This document shows positions 53,560 to 64,000 of a stretch of 64,000 nt of DNA, piece after piece (position 1 is the stretch's first letter; the number at the start of each line of letters is the position of its first letter). The DNA lies in NCBI GenBank assembly GCA_963971575.1, contig OZ020625.1, forward strand, positions 17,142,829-17,206,828, read 5' to 3'. The notes below the pieces were generated by a model, which ran no database searches, was not told the origin of the DNA, and saw only the letters and a list, made by a program, of their open reading frames with translations. The DNA is from Liopterus haemorrhoidalis. Its lineage: Eukaryota; Arthropoda; Insecta; Coleoptera; Dytiscidae. The translations under genes and the position numbers were made by a program.

Positions 53560-54618
53560 CAGGGGTCGGCAACCTGCGGCTCTTTTAGTAAATTTTGTGA
53601 CTCTTTGAAAATGGGCTGGTTTTTATTTTAATATAATCTATTTTCTAATTTTCATCTTTCTGCCTGTACTATACAGGTTTTGAATTTTTCAGAATGTTTT
53701 ACGGTGCAATTCGCGCCCGGTAATTCCCCGAGTTACTGCATATTCCCTTTTAGAAGAAGTTATTTGTTTCGAAAAAAAGTTATCTGTATTTGTGAATGAT
53801 TTACGTGCAAAAATATTTTTACATTTTATTAATTTACAAAAACATGTTATTAATGTAATTTTTTTTTTGGACAAACTATTGTTAACATGAAAGAAGCTTT
53901 TCGAGATACATTTAAAGAGTTTAGAAAATATAAAGCTACACTAGATTTTTTGAAAAACCAATTGAAGTAGATATGTAGCAATTACATTTATCATCTTCAA
54001 TTAGTGGATTCGAAATCCAAAGGTTTATGGAATTATATATTCTTAAAACTTAATTCTGAACTGGAAAATTTTGAAAGAAAAAAGGAATTTTATCAGCATA
54101 AGTGGACCGAAATTCGCAATCTTCAAAATGTAGATAAAGTTCTTTTCGAAGCTTGGAACCGTCTTCCAGAATCGTACAATCTTTTAAAAAATTATGCTTT
54201 TGGGATAGTGACAATTTTCGGATCCACATATTACTGTAAGCAAATCTTTTCACATATGAAATTAATAAAGAGTCAGTTAAGAAGTAATCTTACTGACCTG
54301 AAACTAGAGTGCTGCCTTAAGTTAAAGATTACTAAATATTCACCAAATATTGAAGTCTTATAGAACACAATAGAGGAGCAATCGTCCCATTAAAAAATTA
54401 TTATATTGTAATATACTGGCAACTACAATAGGTATCACAAACTAAATGTATAAGTAAATATTAATTTATTGTAATACTTGATTATTTTAAAACAAATAAA
54501 CAATTTTTACGTTTTTTTCTTAAATATAGCATATATTTTTTAGCGGCTTTTTCATGTTATTGTGTTTTTTTTTCAATATAGATTTGGCTCTTTGTCACTG
54601 AAAGGTTGCCGACCCCTG
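53560..54618 (+). mobile_element. hAT element with a GTF2IRD2-like transposase remnant
   Basis: Ends CAGGGGTCGGCAACCTGC and GGTTGCCGACCCCTG, 8-bp duplications ACCTAGAA (53552-53559, 54619-54626). It lies inside the MITE 53378-54742. Its ends resemble the MITE at 37672-37907. Confidence 0.92.
54004..54363 (+). pseudogene. hAT transposase C-terminal remnant
   Basis: The frame has LPESYNLLKNYAFGIVTIFG, then STYYCKQIFSHMKLIKSQLR and LTDLKLECCLKLKIT, the dimerisation region of hAT transposases (FGSTY..C...FS.MK). About 120 of the usual 550-600 residues remain. Confidence 0.75.
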
Positions 54619-55302
54619 ACCTAGAACGCTGTTATTTTCTACCCAAGCCATGTAATTAAGGTCGTACCGACCAATTTAGAATATTTTTTTATTTTTGCCC
54701 CCCCCCCCCCCCCCACAAGCTGAAATCCTGGCTACGTCCCTGTATCAAAGTGTACTTTAAATCACTGGATACTTTTGAAAGATGTTAATTTGTGTTGCCC
54801 AAGGCCCCACAAAACCACGGTCCTCTCCCAAACCACTTGTGTGAATATATTTCATATGTTTTTAGTAAATTGGTCATTAAAATATTATCAATATTTATGC
54901 AAAAGCTTAGTTTTCATTAATAATGGCCCATTTTCTTAAGTGTTGCATATAATACATATTATTTTTACGGCCGTTCAAAAACTACGAAAAACAAGTGATA
55001 TTAACATATATTTTTTTGACATTCCATATAAATTTAATTTGTAAACGTCCGAATTTCGATCGAATTTTGTTTATTGTATTTTGTTTATAGCAAAAATAAA
55101 ATATTAAAAATGACAATTTATAATTTAACTGTTATATCAGCTCGGTATCACGGTATAAAATAAAGTAACGAGCAAATTATCTAAAATATAGATACAAGAT
55201 ACTTAAATTTAAATATCTAGATACAGATACAGATACATATTTCAAAAAGTATCTAATTTGTATCTAGATACTTGGAAAAGTATCTAGTTACTATTTCTAG
55301 AT

Positions 55303-55580
55303 CAGTGTTTCTCAACAGGTGGTCCGCGGACCACTGGGGGTCCTTAGCAAAATTTTAGTGGTCCGGGAAAAGTTTATAAATGATTATTTTTGAGATTTTT
55401 TGTTAATTTTCTGTGATCTTTGTTCATTTTTCAGTGATTTTTTATTACTGAGATGTTATATGTAGAGCCTACATATACAATAAAATTGTTTAATAGTACA
55501 TTTACCATATTTCTTGTGGTCCGCGGTAGAAAATTAAATATTTTACTGGTCCGTGGTACGTTTTCGTTTGAGAAATACTG
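55303..55580. mobile_element. hAT MITE, fallen-tree family copy 2
   Basis: CAGTGTTTCTCAACAGGTGG with GTCCGCGGACCAC opens, GTTTGAGAAATACTG closes; flanks TTCTAGAT and ATCTAGAT. Same family as 16836-17135. Confidence 0.85.
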
Positions 55581-56232
55581 ATCTAGATACTTATAACTAG
55601 ATACATTACAACACTGCTTGTACAGGGTTAAAAGCACTGGTCGAAACGTAACGCTTACCACCTAGCGTTCAAATTGTGCCAGAGAGGTACAGAGAATTAG
55701 TGCTATTATTACATTATAGGAAGTTCATTTATGCAGTCAGTTCTTCTTAGTGATAGAATTAGAATAAGAGTTTTATGTCATAAGTTTTAATACACATTAT
55801 TGTAAGATCATTTTTTAAATAAGAACCGTTCTGCTTCAAATGTAAACACTAACGTTTTATTTAAAATTTTTAATACTACGTTAACCAACATCCTTTCGTT
55901 ATTTTTTTACGTAATCTCCGTTCCGCTCGAGACATTTTTCCAAACGGGTGATGAGGTTGACGATCCCCTCGTCATAGAAGTCGGCCACCAGTCCATGCAA
56001 CCAACAGTTGGCAGTGTCTTTGACATCATCATCTGTTTGCATCCGTTTTTCGGCTAAAAATCCCTTCAATTTTGTAAAGAGGTGATAGTCGGAAGGGTCC
56101 AGCTCCAGGCTGTAAGGTGAGTAGTCGAGAAATTCCCATTTAATCTTCTCTAGCAACCAGGGACGTAGCCAGGGGGGGCATAGGGGGCATTTGCCCCCCC
56201 CCCAGGATAGTTTACCTTACATAAAATATAAT

Positions 56233-57390
56233 TAGAGCCCTGCAAATCCGCGGTTTACCCGCGGATATCCGCTATTTTTCTGCGGATGCGGATAAATTAT
56301 CATTTAAATCGTGCGGATGCGGATTTTATATCATATCCGCTTATCCGCAATATCCGCGTGAATATAAAATCTTCGGTTGGACGCCTCTTCTTACGGAAGA
56401 CGCGTTTAGAACCCCAAAAATGTATCGTTGGCATTTGTATTGGGCTTATGGCAAGAGTAAAATAATGATACATTACGGCACTTTTCACATTTTAATAAAA
56501 GTCGTTGATACAACAATTTTTTTGGATTTATTGTCAGTAATTAAAAAATAATTATTTAAAGTCTGTTCTTTTGGTTTAGGCGGAACTAGATTTTCAATTC
56601 TAGTTACTTTTACCGATTGATTGAAGCTCTAGATCATTTTGTTCAGGAAAAACCTACTTCAATATATAAAAAAATAGCTAATGACAACTTACAAAAATGA
56701 AAATTGCGGTTAGTTCCGCCTAATCGTTTGGAATAGATTTTACTGTATCGCCTTATTTTGCAGTTTTGGAAATATTAGTCAAAATTAACCATAGCAATTG
56801 CCACATTTAAAAACATATGAAGCTCATATCAAATTTAAAAAAATAAAAATATCTTGAAATCGTCATATAACTTTCATCTTTTAATAATAGGATGAATTTA
56901 AGAATTTAATTTTATTATTAAAAACTCATTTTTATAAATTTGTTGATCTTATAGGACTTTCCTTGTTATTTATTGGTCATAAATGTGATAAATTAATCTG
57001 TTTAATTATTTCTAAATATCGCTGCTCTAAAACAATAGTGTTAAAAAACTAAGTTTTTGAGATATTACTGTTTAAAGTTTTACGTTTTACATAAACTTGG
57101 TTTAAGAGTCGAATAATTGTAATTTCCATCTTTATTTTTTAATTTATATAATTACAGTACAACGTTAGATAGAAAACATATTTCTGGACCCAGTAATATG
57201 TAATGTGATAAAAATGGCAGTAGTTTTAAAGCAGAGATATTCCAATAGGCGAAAAAGGTTAGTTATTTCCAAACAGACAGCAAATCCTGTGCGGATAATG
57301 CGAATATTTTTGCGGATGCGGATATTCATATTTACAAAGTCTGCGGATGCGGATCCTGTCTATGCGGAAACGTATCCGCGCAGGGCTCTA
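56233..57390. mobile_element. hAT-type element with ATCCGC/GCGGAT words
   Basis: Ends TAGAGCCCTGC and GCAGGGCTCTA with perfect duplications AATATAAT (56225-56232, 57391-57398). GCGGATGCGGAT-type words cluster at 56250-56360 and 57293-57380. No transposase recognised. It holds a MITE at 56571-56745. Confidence 0.92.
56571..56745. mobile_element. MITE family D, copy 2
   Basis: TTTAGGCGGAACTAGATTTT ... TTAGTTCCGCCTAAT, related to 44990-45146. This is the fourth level of nesting in this locus. Confidence 0.65.
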
Positions 57391-57947
57391 AATATAATTT
57401 AGGTTGTTATAAGTTTTCTTCACCGGAGGTGAAGAAAATTTATAACTTTACCGGACCTTTATTATTTAATATACTACAAAAGACCTAGAACGCTGTTATT
57501 TTCTACCCAAGCCATGTAATTAAGGTCGTACCGACCAATTTAGAATGTTTTGTTATTTTGGCTACGTCCCTGCTAGCAACACTTGCGTTGTGATTGTAAT
57601 ATGCGGGCGGGCAATATTAAATAAACGACACCGCTTTCGCACATTCCCTTCATTCGTCACATCTTCCCCATACACTTCAACGAGTTGCTGATGAATATTG
57701 GCAGGACGAGTGTTTTTTGCATTTAAAAACCGAATCACAGCGCGTACCTCGCAATCGGCGGGATTAGTAATGGACATAGCTGATATTAAATTGCCGCATA
57801 ATTGCGTCTACCTCCGCTAGCAACTTCAGACTGACTGACAACGTTAGCAAATGATCAGAAAAGGCATTAGTCAGTAAAACGACTGCGGGGAACGCTACGC
57901 GCGGATTGGATACGCAAACAGTTCTTATTTAAAAAATGACCCTCGTA

Positions 57948-58404
57948 GTTAAATGATTTTAAATAGTTTATACATTGTTAAAATATGTTATTATTAAAAA
58001 TGTAATAAATGGAGACTTGCAGGTATCATTTTATAATTTTATAAGCTCACAGAATCACTTCAAACCCCCAAGATAAAATTTTACCTGTTAATTTACTCTG
58101 ACACTATTTAGTACTCATTACCGCTAAATTTTAGAAATTGATAGCCTACCCAGTCTCTCATCATCGAATTTCTACCATCTTTAATACGCCCGAACCACTT
58201 AAAGCACGTAGTTAGACTAGGAATTTCTTTTCTAAACGCTGCTCTTCGATCGCGTTTATCTTAAAAATTGTCGGGATAAAGAAAATCATATTACAAAAAT
58301 TGATGTGAAGTGTGAATTTTCACACATTTCAGGGTTTTGCAGGTATTTAGTAACTGAATGATGATTATTTGGGAGCCAAAACAAATTTTATATTAATATA
58401 TTTT
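57948..58404. other. Unassigned AT-rich stretch
   Basis: Nothing recognised. Confidence 0.4.
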
Positions 58405-58795
58405 TTACTTGCCCGACCTTAATATATAAGGGGCAAGTATTGTAATCGCGAAAATTTTCGATGTCGAGATTTTGACTGATGACCACGTTTCATGGTCCAG
58501 GGAATCCAAAAAACCTATTTTCGAAGTGCCGTCCGTATGTGTGTGTGTCTGTATGTATACACGATAACTCAAGAACGGTTCAACTTAGAGAATTCGTTTT
58601 AGTACTTAAAAATTCTCCTATTAAATAGGAAGAACCCTATTGTTATTTATAAAGATCGTTTGAATAGAAATGGGAGTTTACTCGTGTCGATTTTAAGATT
58701 TTTGCGAATATTTAGCAACAGAAAAATATTTCGAAAAAATTTATTGAACAAAAGTTACTATAAATGCAATAACTAATAACTTTTATTTGAGATTT
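58405..58795 (+). mobile_element. Head of the composite family, variant, upstream of the 120-bp satellite
   Basis: TTACTTGCCCGACCTTAATA with ATAAGGGGCAAGTATTG is a variant start. From GGGAGTTTACTCGTGTCGAT (58673) to TTTTATTTGAGA (58788) it matches 48899-49018 at about 90 percent. The satellite follows at once. Confidence 0.7.
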
Positions 58796-61700
58796 TCTAA
58801 TGTTACTATATACGTAAGTTCCTAAAGAATAAAACTGCAAGATTTGGTTCATATAGGTTATAGGACATAGGAGTGTCCAGGGTTTCTTAATTATACTTAC
58901 GAAACCCTAGACATTTCTAATGTTACTATATACGTAAGTTCCTAAAGAATAAAACTGCAAGATTTGGTTCAGATAGGTTAAAGGACATAGGAGTGTCCAG
59001 GGTTTCTTAATTATACTTACGAAACCCTAGACATTTATAATGTTACTATATACGTAAGTTCCTAAAGAATAAAACTGCAAGATTTGGTTCAGATAGGTTA
59101 AAGGACATAGGAGTGTCCAGGGTTTCTTAATTATACTTACGAAACCCTAGACATTTATAATGTTACTATATACGTAAGTTCCTAAAGAATAAAACTGCAA
59201 GATTTGGTTCAGATAGGTTATAGGACATAGGAGTGTCCAGGGTTTCTTATTTATACTTACGAAACCCTAGACATTTCTAATGTTACTATATACGTAAGTT
59301 CCTAAAGAATAAAACTGCAAGATTTGGTTCAGATAGGTTATAGGAGCAAGATAGGTTAATTATAGGACATAGGAGTGTCCAGGGTTTCTTAATTATACTT
59401 ACGAAACCCTAGACATTTCTAATGTTACTATATACGTAAGTTCCTAAAGAATAAAACTGCAAGATTTGGTTCAGATAGGTTAAAGGACATAGGAGTGTCC
59501 AGGGTTTCTTATTTATACCTACGAAACCCTAGACGTTTCTAACATTAATATATCCGTAAGTTCCTAAAGAATAAAACTGCAAGATTTGGTTCAGATAGGT
59601 CAAAGGACATAGGAGTGTCCAGGGTTTCTTAATTATACTTACGAAACCCTAGACATTTATAATGTTACTATATACGTAAGTTCCTAAAGAATAAAACTGC
59701 AAGATTTGGTTCAGATAGGTTAAAGGACATAGGAGTGTCCAGGGTTTCTTATTTATACCTACGAAACCCTAGACATTTCTAACGTTAATATATACGTAAG
59801 TTTCTAAAGAATAAAACTGCAAGATTTGGTTCAGATAGGTCAAAGGACATAGGAGTGTCCAGGGTTTCTTAATTATACCTACGAAACCCTAGACATTTCC
59901 AACGTTACTATATACGTAAGTTCCTAAAGAATAAAACTGCAAGATTTGGTTCAGATAGGTTAAAGGACATAGGAGTGTCCAGGGTTTCTTATTTATACCT
60001 ACGAAACCCTAGACATTTCTAACGTTAATATATACGTAAGTTCCTAAAGAATAAAACTGCAAGATTTGGTTCAGATAGGTTAAAGGACATAGGAGTGTCC
60101 AGGGTTTCTTATTTATACCTACGAAACCCTAGACATTTCTAACGTTAATATATACGTAAGTTCCTAAAGAATAAAACTGCAAGATTTGGTTCAGATAGGT
60201 CAAAGGACATAGGAGTGTCCAGGGTTTCTTAATTATACCTACGAAACCCTAGACATTTCCAACGTTACTATATACGTAAGTTCCTAAAGAATAAAACTGC
60301 AAGATTTGGTTCAGATAGGTCAAAGGACATAGGAGTGTCCAGGGTTTCTTAATTATACCTACGAAACCCTAGACATTTCCAACGTTACTATATACGTAAG
60401 TTCCTAAAGAATAAAACTGCAAGATTTGGTTCAGATAGGTCAAAGGACATAGGAGTGTCCAGGGTTTCTTAATTATACTTACGAAACCCTAGACATTTCT
60501 AATGTTACTATATACGTAAGTTCCTAAAGAATAAAACTGCAAGATTTGGTTCAGATAGGTTAAAGGACATAGGAGTGTCCAGGGTTTCTTATTTATACCT
60601 ACGAAACCCTAGACATTTCTAACGTTAATATATACGTAAGTTCCTAAAGAATAAAACTGCAAGATTTGGTTCAGATAGGTCAAAGGACATAGGAGTGTCC
60701 AGGGTTTCTTAATTATACCTACGAAACCCTAGACATTTCCAACGTTACTATATACGTAAGTTCCTAAAGAATAATACTGCAAGATTTGGTTCAGATAGGT
60801 TATAGGACATAGGAGTGTCCAGGGTTTCTTAATTATACTTACGAAACCCTAGACATTTCTAATGTTACTATATACGTAAGTTCCTAAAGAATAAAACTGC
60901 AAGATTTGGTTCAGATAGGTCAAAGGACATAGGAGTGTCCAGGGTTTCTTAATTATACCTACGAAACCCTAAACATTTCTAACGTTACTATATACGTAAG
61001 TTCCTAAAGAATAAAACTGCAAGATTTGGTTCAGATAGGTTAAAGGACATAGGAGTGTCCAGGGTTTCTTATTTATACCTACGAAACCCTAGACGTTTCT
61101 AACGTTAATATATCCGTAAGTTCCTAAAGAATAAAACTGCAAGATTTGGTTCAGATAGGTCAAAGGACATAGGAGTGTCCAGGGTTTCTTAATTATACTT
61201 ACGAAACCCTAGACATTTATAATGTTACTATATACGTAAGTTCCTAAAGAATAAAACTGCAAAATTTGGTTCAGATAGGTTATAGGACATAGGAGTGTCC
61301 AGGGTTTCTTAATTATACTTACGAAACCCTAGACATTTCTAATGTTACTATATACGTAAGTTCCTAAAGAATAAAACTGCAAGATTTGGTTCAGATAGGT
61401 CAAAGGACATAGGAGTGTCCAGGGTTTCTTAATTATACTTACGAAACCCTAGACATTTATAATGTTACTATATACGTAAGTTCCTAAAGAATAAAACTGC
61501 AAAATTTGGTTCAGATAGGTTATAGGACATAGGAGTGTCCAGGGTTTCTTAATTATACTTACGAAACCCTAGACATTTCTAATGTTACTATATACGTAAG
61601 TTCCTAAAGAATAAAACTGCAAGATTTGGTTCAGATAGGTCAAACGACATAGGAGTGTACAGGGTTTCTTAATTATACCTACGAAACCCTAGACATTTCT

Positions 61701-63512
61701 AACGTCACTATATACGTAAGTTCCTAAAGAATAAAACTGCAAGATTTGGTTCAGATAGGTCAAAGGACATAGGAGTGTCCAGGGTTTCTTAATTATACCT
61801 GCGAAACCCTAGACATTTCTAATGTTACTATATACGTAAGTTCCTAAAGAATAAAACTGCAAGATTTGGTTCAGATAGGTCAAAGGACATAGGAGTGTCC
61901 AGGGTTTCTTAATTATACCTACGAAACCCTAGACATTTCTAACGTTAATATATACGTAAGTTCCTAAAGAATAAAACTGCAAGATTTGGTTCAGATAGGT
62001 CAAAGGACATAGGAGTGTCCAGGGTTTCTTAATTATACCTACGAAACCCTAGACATTTCTAACGTTAATATATACGTAAGTTCCTAAACAATAAAACTGC
62101 AAGATTTGGTTCAGATAGGTCAAAGGACATAGGAGTGTCCAGGGTTTCTTAATTATACCTACGAAACCCTAGACATTTCTAACGTTAATATATACGTAAG
62201 TTCCTAAAGAATAAAACTGCAAGATTTGGTTCAGATAGGTCAAAGGACATAGGAATGTCCAGGGTTTCTTAATTATACCTACGAAACCCTAGACATTTCT
62301 AACGTTAATATATACGTAAGTTCCTAAAGAATAAAACTGCAAGATTTGGTTCAGATAGGTCAAAGGACATAGGAGTGTCCAGGGTTTCTTAATTATACCT
62401 ACGAAACCCTAGACATTTCTAACGTTAATATATACGTAAGTTCCTAAACAATAAAACTGCAAGATTTGGTTCAGATAGGTCAAAGGACATAGGAGTGTCC
62501 AGGGTTTCTTAATTATACCTACGAAACCCTAAACATTTCTAACGTTAATATATACGTAAGTTCCTAAAGAATAAAACTGCAAGATTTGGTTCAGATAGGT
62601 CAAAAGACATAGGAATGTCCAGGGTTTCTTAATTATACCTACGAAACCCTACACATTTCTAACGTTAATATATACGTAAGTTCCTAAAAAATAAAACTGC
62701 AAGATTTGCTTCAGATAGGTTAAAGGACATAGGAGTGTCCAGGGTTTTTTAATTATACCTACGAAACCCTTGACATTTCTAACTTTAATATATTCGTAAA
62801 TTCTTAAAGAATAAAACTGCAAGATTTGGTTCAGATAGGTCAAAGGACGTAGGAGTTTTAGGGTTTCTTAATTATACCTACAAAACCCTAGACATTTCTA
62901 ACGTTAATATATCCGTAAGTTCCTAAAGAATAAAACTGCAAGATTTGGTTTAGATAGGTCAAGGGACATAGGAGTTTCCAGGGTTTCTTAATTATACCTA
63001 CGAAACCCTAGACATTTCTATCATTAATATATCCGTAAGTTCCTAAAGAATAAAACTGCAAGATTTGGTTCAGATAGGTCAAAGGACATAGGAGTGTCCA
63101 GGGTTTCTTAATTATACCTACAAAACCCCAGACATTTCTAACGTTAATATATACGTAAGTTCCTAAAGAATAAAACTGCAAGATTTAGTTTAGATAGATC
63201 AAGGGACATAGGAGTTTCCAGGGTTTCTTAATTATATCTACGAAACCCTAGACCTTTTTATCATTAATATATCCGTAAGTTCCTAAAGAATAAAACTGCA
63301 AGATTTGGTTTAGATAGGTCAAAGGACGTAGGAGTTTTAGGGTTTCTTAATTATACCTACAAAACCCTAGAGATTTCTAACGTTAATATATCCGTAAGTT
63401 CCTATAGAATAAAACTGCAAGATTTGGTTTAGATAGGTCAAGGGACATAGGAGTTTCCAGGGTTTCTTAATTATACCTACGAAACCCTAGACACTTCTAT
63501 CATTAATATATC
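58796..63512. repeat. 120-bp satellite array, about 39 units
   Basis: The unit runs TAATGTTACTATATACGTAA, GTTCCTAAAGAATAAAACTG, CAAGATTTGGTTCAGATAGG, CAAAGGACATAGGAGTGTCC, AGGGTTTCTTAATTATACCT, ACGAAACCCTAGACATTTCT. The phase is constant except for a 20-bp insertion at about 59341-59365 and small shifts near the right end. Most units are above 95 percent identical; the last six (from about 62640) are more diverged. Each has an 8-bp inverted pair AGGGTTTC/GAAACCCT. Confidence 0.97.
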
Positions 63513-63516
63513 AGTT

Positions 63517-64000
63517 CTAGGAATGACGTCGGGTACCCGGGTACCCGCTACCCGACCCGTTAAGGTTCTACCCGGTTCCGAGTTTGAATACCCGCTACCC
63601 GTTATCTACCCATTACCCGTTAACTAACGGGTAATTAACGGGTACTGGGTAATTAACGGGTACCAGGTTATTAGCGGGTAGTTACCGGGTAGCGGGTAAT
63701 TAATGGGTAGCGGGTAATTAACGGTACCAGTTGAGGTGAAGACCTTTTTTTTGCTCATCACTTGGATTTTGGAGGTGAGGACCTTTTTTTTTCTCATCAC
63801 TTATATTTTGGAGATTGACAAAATTGAAAAATATACTGTATTTCCAAATTTTGTAGCGGGTAATTAACGGGTACCGAGTAATTAACGGGTAGCGGATAAT
63901 TAACAGGTAAAGGGTAGCGGGTAATTAACGGGTAATGGGTAATTAACGGGTAATGGGTATTACCCGGGTAATTGTGGCGAGTACCCGGTTCCAGAAATTT
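63517..64000. mobile_element. hAT-like element with GGGTA words, right end outside the window
   Basis: From TAGGAATGACGTCGGGTACC on, units such as GGGTAATTAACGGGTA and GCTACCCG are iterated to 63720 and again at 63850-63990. Between them lie two copies of the 45-bp module (63735-63812). The terminus in the window is not proven by a duplication. Confidence 0.55.

Larger units (their letters stand above)
53378..54742. mobile_element. hAT MITE, GGACGTAGCC family, copy 1, interrupted
   Basis: Ends CAGGGACGTAGCCAGG and CCTGGCTACGTCCCTG with perfect duplications TATCAAAG (53370-53377, 54743-54750). A poly(G)/poly(C) run lies just inside each end. Without the insert at 53560-54618 it is about 300 bp, and it is the same family as 56158-57572. 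Confidence 0.93.
52931..55616. mobile_element. hAT-type element with TATCTAGATAC words, holding nested insertions
   Basis: CAATGTTGTAATAAATAC opens and GATACATTACAACACTG closes. TATCTAGATAC words cluster inside both ends (52963-53045, 55190-55300, 55581-55605). The target duplication is unclear (TTCTTATA and CTTGTACA). It contains a hAT (53378-54742) that contains another hAT (53560-54618), and a third MITE at 55303-55580. Confidence 0.6.
56158..57572. mobile_element. hAT MITE, GGACGTAGCC family, copy 2, interrupted
   Basis: Ends CAGGGACGTAGCCAGG and GGCTACGTCCCTG with perfect duplications CTAGCAAC (56150-56157, 57573-57580), inside the mariner. Split by 56233-57390. Confidence 0.94.
55899..57777 (-). 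pseudogene. Mariner transposase, N- and C-terminal pieces
   Basis: N-terminal piece (57777-57573): MSITNPADCEVRAVIRFLNA and IHQQLVEVYGEDV, the HTH domain. C-terminal piece (56157-55899): WEFLDYSPYSLELDPSDYHL, then KGFLAEKRMQTDDDV and LITRLEKCLERNGDYV, the segment after the last catalytic Asp. The catalytic core is absent. Confidence 0.88.
55803..57947 (-). mobile_element. Mariner element, split by a nested hAT
   Basis: Inverted ends TCATTTTTTAAATAAGAACC (55808) and the complement with TGACCCTCGTA at 57947. The minus-strand transposase begins at about 57777 and ends at 55899, with the hAT 56158-57572 in the middle. The central part of the transposase (DDE core) is missing, so it was already deleted before the hAT entered. 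Confidence 0.85.

Noticed and set aside
58880..63500. AAACCCTA as plant-type telomere unit
   Set aside because: It occurs once per 120-bp unit and never in tandem.
58796..63512. Regular repeats that might suggest a CRISPR array
   Set aside because: The whole 120-bp unit is repeated with no unique spacers. This is a satellite in animal DNA.

Overview
The window reads as animal nuclear DNA, AT-rich, intron-containing and very dense in transposable elements. The element mix (many hAT families with 8-bp target duplications, mariner, pogo/Tigger, Helitron, and I-like and jockey-like non-LTR elements) together with the two host genes suggests an arthropod, most likely an insect. The order cannot be fixed from the sequence. 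Only a few percent of the 64 kb is host coding sequence.

Two host genes can be assembled exon by exon with every splice site and reading phase consistent, and both act in meiosis. On the minus strand, 9343 down to 2398, lies an 11-exon REC8-type meiotic cohesin kleisin (612 codons). On the plus strand, 23690 to 48399, lies a 9-exon gene of 553 codons with the full PRDM9 plan: KRAB-like domain, SSXRD-like motif, zinc knuckle, PR/SET methyltransferase domain split over two exons, two degenerate fingers, then five C2H2 fingers. The two start codons face away from each other, about 14 kb apart. Between them are a broken 3' part of a C2H2 gene (minus), a NUP43 3' part with a premature stop (plus), a terminal exon of a membrane protein that may be XK-related (minus), a THAP pseudogene that seems carried by a Helitron, and a decayed I-like retrotransposon (17955-21402).

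The PRDM9 introns and the flank beyond hold nested transposons. Many boundaries are defined to the base by target duplications: for example a ZBED5-like hAT at 33517-36076 inside a satellite monomer, a mariner (about 55803-57947) split by a hAT (56158-57572) that is itself split by another hAT (56233-57390), and a hAT (48493-50950) filled by a tandem-repeat element.

The most unusual repeat structure is a modular element family: a common head of roughly 400 bp joined to different tails. One copy carries one 150-bp unit (6783-7370, 29 bp from a REC8 splice acceptor). Another carries eleven 150-bp units (48604-50738). A third is followed by about 39 units of a 120-bp satellite (58796-63512). Diverged copies of that 120-bp unit also flank the hAT at 33.5-36.1 kb. 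A second unusual pattern is a roughly 45-bp module found inside at least five hAT elements whose ends otherwise differ.

Limits: all identities come from reading translations and repeats by eye. No alignment, database search or transcript evidence was available.
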